From positions 4,666 through 68,665 of the forward strand of contig NW_004443615.1 of the NCBI RefSeq assembly GCF_000330505.1: 64,000 bases of DNA, read 5' to 3'. Positions 42,501-51,765 of the stretch are shown piece by piece. This DNA comes from Entamoeba invadens IP1 (taxonomy: Eukaryota; Evosea; Mastigamoebida; Endamoebidae). Positions within the stretch are counted from its first letter, which is position 1. Each line of letters opens with the position of its first letter. The notes beneath the pieces are model-generated. The model searched no databases. It was not told the DNA's origin and was given only the letters and a program-made list of their open reading frames with translations. Both the position numbers and the translations under genes were made by a program.

Positions 42501-45500
42501 CACCTTTACGCCCACTTAATTTCTTCCTTGAAAATCCCAATGTGTTTGAACTAAACACAAAATATTTTGTGAAATCCACTTGTATTTCGTTGAGTGTTTT
42601 ACTTTCAATTTGTATTACACTGTTAGTTCCATCAATTTGAACACTTGAAGTGGTCGTTTTGAGTATAAATTGTTTATTATTCACATTTGTTATTTTTGTG
42701 TTGCTCTTGAGTTCGAAAAGAGTTGGACTGAACGAATCAGTGAATTCAAAATGTTGTGCCGATGAAGTGAATTGAATCAAACAATTCGAATCATGTGAAG
42801 AACATGGACAACTAAAATCGACATCACCATCTGTATAATAATTATTATCTTCATATACACAAGTTCGGTCATACAAGTTCAGTTCTTTACAAATTGTTTT
42901 TTCGTCTTTAGAGAACCGAGTAATGACAATGTAATTACTACAAATTGGTGTAATTCCTGTTATTTTTCTTTTTAGTGTTTTAAACATAATAAGTGGAGTT
43001 TCTATTGGAATTGAAATGTCATAATTTGTTTCCAAAGTTAATGAGAGTGTTTCGGTATCTGATGGTTCTATTTGAAATACCTCTATATTACTTATTCTAC
43101 TTACCAACGTTATCTTCTTCAAAGTCAACGTTTTTGTTGTTATGGGTATATATATTGAACCTCCCGTTTTAATGATCAATTCTTTTATTGACACATCAGT
43201 TGAGAGTAAATTAAGTTGTGAAGAAACAGAAATAGTTGGTGAGGTGCTTAAAGTTCCAATTGTGCAAATGGTGTTTGCAATAAGAGAATAATCTTTCGAT
43301 GAAACAATTGAATGAATAACAGAAGATGTATTTTCAAATATAAATACAATGTTGTTACCAGTTAATTCAACTTCATTCATTTGTACATTTGAAAGACTAA
43401 TAGTTGTTTGAATGGAAAGAATTGTTTTTTCAATTTCAGTTTTGTAAACATCAATATCAAATTCATTAACCGAAATTTTTCCAGATGTCTTTATATTAAC
43501 TCCTTGAAATACAATCACTTGGTTTGTTAAGGCAAGTTCGGTAATTGCAATAGAAAAATCGCCACTTACAATTGTAGTTGATTGTGATGGTGTCATTGTA
43601 TCGATTGTTAATATAGTGTTTATTGTAATCAAGTTTTGGTTTCCAGTTGTGAAAATTTTTTGAATAAGAGAATCTTCATTTGGTTGTTCAGAATTAATAA
43701 CGATTTGCGTGTTATTTCCTGTAATATTTATTTCCATAATTTCGTCAAGTTGTACTGAGTTGATATCAATTTTCATATTATTTCCTCTTATCTCCAATAC
43801 ATACAAATACATTTCAATATCCAGAGTGACATTTTTGTTATCGTTTTCCAATACAAAAGTGTTTACATATGAAGTATCAACACCAGTTAAGTCTATTTTT
43901 TCATTTCTCATATAAATTAAACAATTTGCGGTGAAGCATGGACAATATATTTCTGTGAATGAATCACCTTTTAAAAATTCTGTGCCAGTCATGTTACAAA
44001 TAACAATATCATTCATTTGTTCTTGAGGACAATACCTTAAAAGATGTTTATTAGCTAAAAAAGAAAACTTTTGTTCCTCCAAAAGTGAGTCAGGCAATTC
44101 TTCACTCGAAGAAATGACATCAAAACATTCATCACCTTCTGCACTAGTAATTGTAAGTAATTTATAATTACTCATAGTAATGATAGTTCCTTTGTTTATA
44201 TGTTTTGTATTTGAAAGAAGTAGTTTAGTGATAGTAACTTTTTCTTTAGAGTTCATTTTAGTTGTTTCAGTCACATACATTTTTTCACAACTTAATGGAA
44301 TTGTGATATCAACTGTTATTCCTTTAAAATCACACGTTTTAATCATGAGCTCTCCTAACCCACCAATGTTCATACTTGCACTTTTTGTTGACAAATTGGC
44401 GAAATACGTTGCTAAATTTGGATTTGTGTAAGTAGAAGTTATCAAGTTATAAATGTATTCCTTTTTGATGTAAGATACTTCGTAACAATCTCTCTTGTAA
44501 AACCTTTCGTTTTCATAGATACAATCACACATTGGATTATCTCCATTGTAATATCGGTAATACCCACCACATTGTGCTGCCAATACACCACTTTCAACTG
44601 TTGGTTTGCTTTTGGCTATAAACAATGCATTGTTAGTAATAAGAGTTTCAATAACTACATTGGTATTTATTGTATCAAATATAACAACTTTATCATTATC
44701 TGGAACTTTAATTTTGTCGAGTGTAATTGGTATTTCAAAACTTCCTGAATGTGTTATTTCCATTTCTTTTGCAGCCAATGAACCCGTCCCTTTAATAATA
44801 AAGTCATATTGTAAATTAATACTTCTCCATCTTGTGTTCGACTTCATTGTTTGTGTATAACTAAAAGGAATAACCAAATCTCTATATGCAGAATCAACAA
44901 GACAATCGTATCTGTCGTAAATATCTCCAATTGATGAATTGTATTTACACTGACACGGTGTTAAACTATTGACACCCAAAGCAAAATATCTCTTGAATTT
45001 ACCTTCACAATATTTAGTTATTTTACTAACTATGTCACCAGTAATTTCTTGATTAGTTACGATAATAAAATCGTTTAAAGGTTCATTATCGACAAATTTT
45101 TTTAAGTTTATAACCGAGTTGATGGTTTCAAATATAAAAAAGGAGTTTCCACTTACTTCCTCAAAATTGAAAGTACCTGTCCCATTAAAATAAATGCCAT
45201 ATTTGTAGTTCAACCATCCCAATTGTTTGACCGAAAGTACTTTGTTATCTTTAATTGTGACTGTTGGAATCTCACCTTCGAGACATTCATTAAAAATAAG
45301 TGTATTTACTTCATAATTATTTATGACTTCAAATGTACATTTTAAATAGATGTCAAAATAATTTAAATACAATTCACAATCGGGATAGTTCCAATTCACC
45401 TTATCTAATGATAACTTACACGAGCAGTCTTCTTCAACAGACTTCTTTTCATTATACCCAAAACGAGTTAAAAACCCTCTTTTGCACATGATTTGTTTTG

Positions 45501-46080
45501 GTTTTTGGAAGGTGTAATCATATATAGTAGTGATTTTTGTAGTGAATTGATACCCTATACTTGCACTGTCATAAATATATAATAAAAATGATCCACTTGA
45601 AAAAGTAATGTCTCGTGTTAATGAAAGATTGAGTCCAAGTGACATGTTAAACTTTTCTGTTCCAATAACAGTTGTTTGATGATTTGGAAGAAGTCGAAAA
45701 ACACCAAAATTTTCACTCTCAAGTTGAAAAGAGTATGTCATAGGAAGTGTGTGAGGATTCGCAAAATCGTAAACAGAAAATGCATTCTTTGCATTTATAT
45801 TAAACAGATAATTGTCAGTTGTACAACTGTTATCGAAATTGATTAAAAATGGAACATCCGATTTAAAATTGATTGTTAGTGGACTGTTAAACTTTATCAT
45901 AGTTAAAGTATACTGATTCACATCTTCTACTGTTTCTATTTGTTTGTTATATATAACATGTCCGTTCATATCATTATAACATGAATTTTGTTCACTCAAC
46001 GTAATTGAATTATCTTGGTTGTTATAACATGAAAGTGAATGTGTAACAACGATCAAGCAAAGAAGCACAACACCCTTCAT
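39598..46080 (-). CDS. receptor-like transmembrane kinase, TMK type (2160 aa)
   Basis: A plasma-membrane receptor-like kinase with a tyrosine-kinase-like (TKL) fold, of the type greatly expanded in Entamoeba. Order: signal peptide 1-16 (MKGVVLLCLIVVTHSLS), a long beta-repeat ectodomain (about 17-1207) punctuated by recurring C-x-C...C modules (for example CSCKLSLDK, CQCKYNSS, CDCIYENE, CPCFTANC, CPCSSHDSNC), a CXXC-rich furin-like region (about 1208-1703), one membrane span (about 1705-1740, LYIVLPIIVVLIFLTLVVII), an immunoglobulin-like MSP/ASH-type beta domain (about 1800-1885), and the kinase (about 1892-2158). The kinase has GEGSFGVVFKG, VAIKK, HRDIKPDN and DFGSS, all needed for catalysis. 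The usual APE is AEE (KYMAEEVL). Serine/threonine specificity is inferred from HRDIKPDN. A TATA-like CTATAAATAG lies about 72 bp upstream. Confidence 0.93.
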   Translation of the reverse strand: MKGVVLLCLIVVTHSLSCYNNQDNSITLSEQNSCYNDMNGHVIYNKQIETVEDVNQYTLTMIKFNSPLTINFKSDVPFLINFDNSCTTDNYLFNINAKNAFSVYDFANPHTLPMTYSFQLESENFGVFRLLPNHQTTVIGTEKFNMSLGLNLSLTRDITFSSGSFLLYIYDSASIGYQFTTKITTIYDYTFQKPKQIMCKRGFLTRFGYNEKKSVEEDCSCKLSLDKVNWNYPDCELYLNYFDIYLKCTFEVINNYEVNTLIFNECLEGEIPTVTIKDNKVLSVKQLGWLNYKYGIYFNGTGTFNFEEVSGNSFFIFETINSVINLKKFVDNEPLNDFIIVTNQEITGDIVSKITKYCEGKFKRYFALGVNSLTPCQCKYNSSIGDIYDRYDCLVDSAYRDLVIPFSYTQTMKSNTRWRSINLQYDFIIKGTGSLAAKEMEITHSGSFEIPITLDKIKVPDNDKVVIFDTINTNVVIETLITNNALFIAKSKPTVESGVLAAQCGGYYRYYNGDNPMCDCIYENERFYKRDCYEVSYIKKEYIYNLITSTYTNPNLATYFANLSTKSASMNIGGLGELMIKTCDFKGITVDITIPLSCEKMYVTETTKMNSKEKVTITKLLLSNTKHINKGTIITMSNYKLLTITSAEGDECFDVISSSEELPDSLLEEQKFSFLANKHLLRYCPQEQMNDIVICNMTGTEFLKGDSFTEIYCPCFTANCLIYMRNEKIDLTGVDTSYVNTFVLENDNKNVTLDIEMYLYVLEIRGNNMKIDINSVQLDEIMEINITGNNTQIVINSEQPNEDSLIQKIFTTGNQNLITINTILTIDTMTPSQSTTIVSGDFSIAITELALTNQVIVFQGVNIKTSGKISVNEFDIDVYKTEIEKTILSIQTTISLSNVQMNEVELTGNNIVFIFENTSSVIHSIVSSKDYSLIANTICTIGTLSTSPTISVSSQLNLLSTDVSIKELIIKTGGSIYIPITTKTLTLKKITLVSRISNIEVFQIEPSDTETLSLTLETNYDISIPIETPLIMFKTLKRKITGITPICSNYIVITRFSKDEKTICKELNLYDRTCVYEDNNYYTDGDVDFSCPCSSHDSNCLIQFTSSAQHFEFTDSFSPTLFELKSNTKITNVNNKQFILKTTTSSVQIDGTNSVIQIESKTLNEIQVDFTKYFVFSSNTLGFSRKKLSGRKGVQQTISFEVDQGCLFEIFSESGTKCLKCKDGMFIINGDCLHSTIDHCISSSFVNEREFCEVCEVTYYSDFGICKKCPDNCKRCTSTSCLKCEDGTEARGNECIQVEESTHCDLYANQFCVKCDKSFYFNLNRQECIKCDVSCGHCSTQSETCDICNIDERYTRTSNDVTKCTQMTSAISVTNDNAIECGNGFYLDDGICKECSSKYEGCDLCDAQECLSCANVNHLIENKKKCVEDINCVNKSHFKCIECQNNYFIKEGVCVKYPDNCKYCNAIKCLECEKEFHLSPGGICQNVTNELCSYDSPYGCQRCSFGYYLNDLICDKCDETCKSCDKHAEVCTQCDSTVYSLEDDKCVPKESQNCTAFIPSGSGCAVCYYGYFKVNATCHKCSLNCSDCISNENNCFECGQGYYKSTKYNKCILLGDSPDCTTTNEHGCTKCNPHFYINTNNECDQCGLDCYSCLSNEKCTSCDDTFVLKNHMCVYYLTIENCIESLNSKCVKCNKNYRVSYSGDYCEYVLNIGLYIVLPIIVVLIFLTLVVIISTLLVFSILKKIERKQQDEQVTRFLITRSTIKFETEENTPLVVNKKVIPFSSENTEEIKVNEKARELLCVGNKGRSTLKMQFTQQVNEKYDIQIYPQLVTVKKGEAIEFEIVIKPLCTLKKEDKLVLTYADLRKGETKSIVFTLVINTCLSTRLDPDELIEEKKLGEGSFGVVFKGKFRENVVAIKKMKNKTDDDKKMKEFKNEVDMLDKFRSDYIVHFFGAVFMPSKICMVTEYAKYGSLQDLMNQKKSNEIDIDMKIKFMLDAAKGIEYLHNNGILHRDIKPDNILIVSLDEGMAVNGKLTDFGSSRNINMLMTNMTFTKGVGTPKYMAEEVLNKKKYKKPADIFSFAITMYECIGWCDAYPQDKYKYPWNIADLISSGKRLAKPDFIAAKYFTIITQCWCERTDLRLTASQLVAGFAKLCKELN
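39905..40098 (-). repeat. 194-bp tract identical to 58440-58633 in the other TMK gene
   Basis: Read on the minus strand this is base-for-base the same as plus-strand 58440-58633, including every third codon position, and covers HRDIKPDN through the activation segment. A second, 43-bp identical tract is at 40235-40277 (against 58261-58303). Confidence 0.88.
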
Positions 46081-47059
46081 GAAATTTAAGTTTCAGAAAC
46101 AATTCTAAAATACTTTCTATTGTATTTCAAAAATTACATTGTGGTAAAAATCTATTTATAGTATTTTGTCCCCTTGCATTCTTATTATTCACACAAACAC
46201 TTTTATTCTGTATTATTTAAATACTATAATTTTACTATTGTTTTTATATAAAAACTGGACTTTCTTATAATTTAATTATTTAACTATTATAATGCCAATT
46301 TTTTTTCAAAATAAATAACTATTAGTATTACAATAATATTTTATCATATTTATACAGGAATTTAAAGCATAATTCCATAAATATTAATAAACAAAATGTT
46401 ATAAAAATTTTCATTAAACAAACCAACATAAAACAATTAATTATAATTTTGTTTTTTTTTCATAAAAATAATCAGGATTAATTACTAAAAAATTAATTTA
46501 ATTTTTCATAATTAAAAATTGAACGAAGAAAACAAGAAATAGTTGATTGTTATGTTCAAAGATCAACTTTGTTTTTGTTTTTTTAAAAAAAATATACACA
46601 TATTATATAATATAATTAATTATACTATATATTATAATATTTAAAACCAAAAAACATAAATGTTGGCATTTTCACTCAGATTTTTTGTCAAAAACTGTAT
46701 TAAATTTGAAAAATATTTTATTAATATTATTATAATATTTATTATAATATACAACAAGTAATATCTATATTTTATAATTAATTTATATATATATAATAGT
46801 TAAAATAATATATTAATATATAATAAATTATTAGTAATAATTAAAAAATTGATTATTTAAGTATAAATTAACTATAATATAATTAAGAACAAATTAAATT
46901 AAATAAATAAATATTTTTGTTATTAAAAATAGTAATAATAATAATTTCCTATCTAAAAATTGATAAACTATACTATATAGTAAAAATAACTTTAACAATG
47001 GTTTTGAAAAATATACCAGAACGAAGAAAAAGAACAACTGAAAAAAAGACAAGTAAACA
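46081..47059. other. intergenic, 1 kb, extreme A+T content
   Basis: Long tracts of TATAATATA-type sequence around 46600-46880 with many small palindromes. Must hold the promoters of the TMK and Nup54-like genes. No gene seen; the 60-codon minus-strand frame near 46894-47076 is phenylalanine/leucine-rich and overlaps the next start. Confidence 0.5.
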
Positions 47060-47869
47060 ATGGCAAAGCATCCCACTGTTCTTGATTTAAATCAATTAAT
47101 AGCGGCTTACACGAATTCACAGATCACCCCATTTAAATGTAAAATAGTTGTTTCTGACAACGACTCTGAGCGTCGTTTCATGGAACAATATATAGCCGCG
47201 AACCCTCCGACATCAACGAATGGCATTTCGCAAACAATAGGTAGTACAAACAATCTCTTTAGTAACTCATTGGTGTCACAAACGCCATCTTATGGATTAT
47301 CGATGTACGGGACTACGCCACAACCCAATGATATAGAGAAGTATATGAAACCCATTGGTGAGCCGGGGAAGTGTCAGATAGAAGTGAGTTTTTTTAAGGG
47401 TTTAGAGATGCGGTCGACGTTCCAAACGAATCGACAGGAAGAATTAGTCAAAGAGGTTGAAGGCATTCAAAAAGAGATGCAAGAGGCGCTCTCCGCAATT
47501 CAAGACGAAGTCACCGAGCGCGTCGAAGAAGTCAAAGAACGTGCAAATAAACTCGACGAGAAGATATTAACGGTATTAACATCGGTCGGTGTATGTGATG
47601 AACAAACTCTTGATAGGTTCAAAGATTTGCTTCAGAAGGTCGAAAATTGTGATGTCGAGAAGAAACTTACACAACTCCTTGGCGTCGTTAAAGAGATCCA
47701 AACCCCTGTCGCTCCAAATATTTTCGATGAAGAAACGACTAAAAATGTCACTAACTTACTCTTCGAGGAACAGGAAATTATCGTCGGAATAGGAAGACAA
47801 GTGACTGAGCTCAGAGCAAAGTTGGAGGAGATGAAGCGAAGGCACGATAAGCTCAACGAGTTACATTGA
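47060..47869 (+). CDS. Nup54-like nucleoporin (269 aa)
   Basis: Probable component of the Nup62-Nup54-Nup58 central channel complex of the nuclear pore. The N-terminal part has LNQLIAAYTNSQITPFKCK, comparable with the NPFC.F conserved segment of Nup54, and an ANPPTSTNG segment comparable with NPP-G. The C-terminal 150 residues are a coiled coil beginning IEKYMKPIGEPGKCQIEVSF (compare the ..EKLIPV...GF segment of Nup54) and continuing with heptads and breaks in the same order (VGVCDEQTLDRFKDLLQKVE near 180-200). No FG-repeat region is visible and the protein is about half the usual Nup54 length, so the FG part is lost or replaced by the short S/T/N-rich insert at about 55-90. The assignment comes from conserved order, not a search. 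Confidence 0.62.
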   Translation: MAKHPTVLDLNQLIAAYTNSQITPFKCKIVVSDNDSERRFMEQYIAANPPTSTNGISQTIGSTNNLFSNSLVSQTPSYGLSMYGTTPQPNDIEKYMKPIGEPGKCQIEVSFFKGLEMRSTFQTNRQEELVKEVEGIQKEMQEALSAIQDEVTERVEEVKERANKLDEKILTVLTSVGVCDEQTLDRFKDLLQKVENCDVEKKLTQLLGVVKEIQTPVAPNIFDEETTKNVTNLLFEEQEIIVGIGRQVTELRAKLEEMKRRHDKLNELH

Positions 47870-48567
47870 TTTGATTGGTGTGTGTCTTTTTCTTTTACTA
47901 TATTATAGTTTAATGATAAATTTACTATTTGAATTCTCTTTCATTGAAGTGTATTATTACTTTATGGTAATATATAGTTTATTTCTTATACCAACTTTTT
48001 AGTGGAACTTTGTTACTATAAAATAAATAAAAAAGTTATTGAAATACTATTCTTTTAATTACTTACATAAAAAACAATAACATTGTATAATATAATTATT
48101 AATAAACTATTATATTTTTTTTTGTATTATTTTTACTAAAGGCAATCTATTGTTTATGGTTTCTTTTTAAATTGAAATAGTCAGTAGAGTTACTTTTAAT
48201 TTGAAATGTGTTAATCATCTCAAAACACAAATAACTTATTGATGATGAATTTTTCTCATAATCCCACTATTTCATTTAAAAACGACGAAATATCAGAATA
48301 ATAGAATCGATCATATTGTAAACTGTTCATTTTCGATTATTAACACCAAAATTTTTCTTTAATCACCAAATTAATTTTCTCATGGAATAACAACCCAAAA
48401 AACACCAAAAACACATCGAACTTTGTTTTTTCAAAATGATAGAAGATCTAATAACTCGTGTTATTCCTTTGAACCATTTTAACTTAAAGTTATAATAAAA
48501 CAAAGTAACACACGAACTATACTTACAAATAAAAAGAGTGACCTCTCAAAAAATACAGATTGCTGTG
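47870..48567. other. intergenic, 0.7 kb, nothing recognised
   Basis: A+T-rich spacer upstream of the acyl-CoA ligase gene; no gene, RNA or repeat boundary seen. Confidence 0.5.
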
Positions 48568-50673
48568 ATGGAACGTGGAGAGATTAAAGACGGGCATTAT
48601 TACTTCAAAGTCCAAAATGCAATGAGTGGGTGGGGGGACCAAGACACCAACAACTTCATTCGTTCCCATACCACTTATGACTCTATTAAACGTCGTTGCG
48701 ATTCCCATCCGGACGATGAGTTCTTTGGATATCGAGTACGGAAAGGTGGGCATGGAATAGGGGAATACATCTGGGTGAAGAACAAAGAAGTCCTTGAATT
48801 GGTCGATGCGTTTGCGGCGACCCTTATCCACACATTGAAACTGAAGAAAGGGGACTCGTTGGGATTTATCAGTCGAAACCGGTACGAGTGGTATGTCTCA
48901 CAATTCGCAGCGCAGAAATATGGGATCATCCCCGTGCCACTCTACGCAACACTTGGAGAACAAGCAATAGACTACATCGTCGATTTGATGCAAATCAAAC
49001 ACGTCGTGTGTTCACTCGATAAGACTGTTGCCGGATTGGAGAAAAGAAAGAATTTCATCCAATTCATTATCTTCGATCATGAAAAGGTCGATGGCGTCGA
49101 AGTTCCAAATAATTCCGTCTATTTCGAAGATTTGTTGAATGAAGGAAGAAGTCTTCACTGCGACGCAGAAAGACCTAATATGGACGATTTAGCTTTGTGT
49201 ATTTTTACTTCAGGAACGTCTGGAAAACCAAAAGGTGTGATGCACACCTTCTCGTTTGTTGATTTCATTTCGTCCATTTGAAGATGAATGAATTATACTA
49301 TATAGTTTAATATATATAGTATAATAAATTATAATATATAGTATAATATATTATATATTTAATAAAAGTAACAAGTAGAACCTTTGCACATGGGATTACT
49401 AGCATTAATGAATGTAATATATTCACACAATCGCCGAGTAGAAATGAAACAATTTTCAGTTATTTACCTTGCGCTCATATATTGGAACAACAGACGAGTC
49501 AGTTTGTTCTTTGGATTCAACGTGAATGACGTGGTACTCATTAATAGAGGATTTATGTTTGGCGGTGGACGTGTTGGGTTCATATCTGGTGGCATAGCAT
49601 CACTTTCGGACGACTTGTTCCACTGTAAACCAACATACCTAGCTGTTGTTCCTCGTGTCCTCCAACGTATTTATGACACATTCAATCACAAATTCAATGA
49701 AATGGGGTGTTTGGCGCAGACTTTATTCAATGTCGCCTATTACTTCAAACGTGAATCATTAGTCAATGGCAACTACAATTACTTGAACTTCGACTTTATC
49801 TTCTCCAAAGTACGCGATGGCTTTGGTGGGAAACTTCGGTTCATATTCAATGGTGGTGCTCCCATAACACCAGCGTTATTCGAGTGGCTTCGTGTCTGCA
49901 CTGGTGCTCACATCATGCAATCATATGGATTAACCGAATCGTGTGGTGGGTGCACGTCCTGTTTACCAAATATGAACGACCCAAATGTTATTTCTTGTGG
50001 TTCTCCGTGTGACAGAGTATCTCTTCGTCTCACTAGTGTTCCTGAAATGGAGTATTTTATTGATTCGGTGATTCCATGTGGTGAAGTTGAGTTGAAAGGT
50101 GGTCCCATTTTCAAAGGGTATTTCCACAACCCCACCGAGACGGAAAACGCATTCACTGAAGACGGGTATTTCAAGACGGGGGATATCGGGAGTGTTGCTA
50201 AAGATGGTGCAGTGACTATCATCGATCGTAAAAAGAACTTATTCAAATTGTCGCAAGGAGAATATATCGCGGTCGAACCACTCGAAGGGAAATATGACGC
50301 GTGTGAGTTCGTCGGCCAGAGTTTCATCTATGGAGAGAGCACAGACTCTTTCATCGTCGGTGTCATCGTACCCAATTTCAGGAATGTCCAAAATTGGTTG
50401 AAACAAGAAGGCAAAGATGTCAAAGACAATAAAGAGATATGTCAGTTGATCAATGGGGAATTCAAAGATCGGCTCTTGGAAAAGATCCACGCATTCATGA
50501 AGGAAATGAAGGTACCTGGCTACGAACTCATTCGAAACGTATACTTCGTCGACGAGGAATTCTCAACAGAAAATGATTTGATTACTCCTTCCTTTAAATT
50601 GAAGAGAATGAACTTGAAGAAGAAATTCATGAACAAACTCACTGAGCTCAGAAAACAGGCTGGTGCGTTTTAA
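48568..50673 (+). CDS. long-chain fatty-acid CoA ligase, three exons (644 aa)
   Basis: Activates fatty acids to acyl-CoA with ATP (AMP plus pyrophosphate). Exons are 48568-49253, 49379-49501 and 49548-50673; the introns (125 and 46 nt) begin GTTTGTT and end TAG and restore one 1935-nt frame. The second exon supplies SYLPCAHILEQ, the ACSL segment SYLPLAHIFER, which is missing if the introns are not removed. The AMP-binding motif FTSGTSGKPKGVMHT is near residue 211, VVPRVLQRIYDTF follows, YGLTESCGG is near 395, FKTGDIG and DRKKNLFKLSQGEYIAVE are near 480-510. The length is typical of eukaryotic ACSL. No N-terminal membrane anchor is seen. I start at the ATG at 48568; an in-frame GTG is 30 bp upstream. 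Confidence 0.93.
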
Positions 50674-51141
50674 CCAAAATTTTGATTTTAGTTTATTTTA
50701 TAATACTTATATCATTTGTTATTAGTTCAAAATACAACCATACTCTATTTATATTTGTATTATACTTTATTAGTTTGTATTGTTGGTGAAAAAAGGGAAT
50801 TGAAATGGGAGTGAATCCTATAAATAAGACGCAAAACTATTAGTATGGTAATTGAATTGTATTCCGTTGAAAAAGTTAAAAAGTGGAGGAACTGTCCAGT
50901 GTGAAATAGTTTTAAACGGGTTGTTCAGCAATTATGTGATGTTGAAATGAGAAATTTGGCGATGCTAGAAAGAACTAATAAGGATACTATTAATATAGCA
51001 AAAATACCAAAACGGCAAACACCTCATTTCCTGTGATTGCGCTGGTGGAACAGCACTACATTTGACCGTCGAAAGCAGGAGGAAAAACAGGTTTGTTGCT
51101 CATCGTGACAAAAAGAGAAAAAGGAACTTTAAAGTCAAGAG
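50674..51141. other. intergenic, 0.47 kb, partly higher G+C
   Basis: The part from about 50780 to 51141 has a G+C content closer to coding sequence but no open frame. It ends in a GTTTGTTG motif at 51092 followed by an AG just before the next ATG, so a short spliced 5' leader for the following gene is possible. Confidence 0.35.
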
Positions 51142-51765
51142 ATGAGCGAACTATCACAAGAAACATTATCGTTGTCGTCATCGGAAGAAGATACAAACCA
51201 AGAAGCCACAAAAGATACGAACAAGGACTTTGAGAAGATCGTTCCCCAAAAATCAGACATGACGAAGTACTTCGACTCTGTTGGTATCACCAACGGTACA
51301 GAATACATGCACTGCAAAAGCTGCACAGACGCACACCAAAAGGGAGACCTCTCTCGCGTTATGAAGATTAAAAACAAGCCCGAAAACCTCAGAAAGCACT
51401 TGAAAAGTTGCAAATACTTTTGTAGCCAGAATGGCCTTGAAGCAGTTGCAAAGCCACAAAGGTCAAAAGCAACATCTATGTCCACAAGAGCCTTTGCAGA
51501 GGAAGGTCAACAAACCAAATTCCATAATCCACCTGAAGGATGCAAAATGATGCATGTTAAATACAACCGAAGGGTCGAGACCTTCGACGTCACTCCGGGT
51601 ACAACTGGTGCACAAATCGTGAAGGACCTCAAAACAATTTTTGGAATTAAAGACGAGATAAAGTGCTTTTTGCGAAAGGAAGTTGACAAAAAGGTGCTCA
51701 TTGGAGCGGCGGATGTTATTAAACTCATCGAGAATGGAGACTTTTATAAATTGGAATCAATGTAA
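51142..51765 (+). CDS. BED-type zinc finger protein with possible ubiquitin-like C-terminus (207 aa)
   Basis: No named family recognised. The acidic/serine N-terminus (residues 1-30) is followed by a BED-like C2HC finger: C58-x2-C61, then H86-x3-C90 in the context EYMHCKSC...LRKHLKSC, with the TKYFDS segment upstream where BED fingers carry aromatic residues. BED fingers bind DNA and often derive from hAT transposases. Residues about 131-207 (HVKYNRRVETFDVTPGTTGA, then QIVKDLKTIFGI, then FLRKEVD, then VIKLIENGDFYKL) follow the strand-strand-helix-strand-strand pattern of a ubiquitin-like or Ras-binding beta-grasp fold. There is no transposase core. It could be a domesticated regulator; the fold call for the C-terminus is inference. 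Confidence 0.65.
   Translation: MSELSQETLSLSSSEEDTNQEATKDTNKDFEKIVPQKSDMTKYFDSVGITNGTEYMHCKSCTDAHQKGDLSRVMKIKNKPENLRKHLKSCKYFCSQNGLEAVAKPQRSKATSMSTRAFAEEGQQTKFHNPPEGCKMMHVKYNRRVETFDVTPGTTGAQIVKDLKTIFGIKDEIKCFLRKEVDKKVLIGAADVIKLIENGDFYKLESM

Noticed and set aside
49254..49547. Apparent frameshift or pseudogene in the acyl-CoA ligase
   Set aside because: Two GTTTGTT...TAG introns with matching phases restore a complete protein including the SYLPCAHILEQ segment.
51092..51141. Intron in the 5' leader of the BED-finger gene
   Set aside because: A GTTTGTTG donor and an AG exist, but there is no protein continuity to test it and the acceptor is not TAG.
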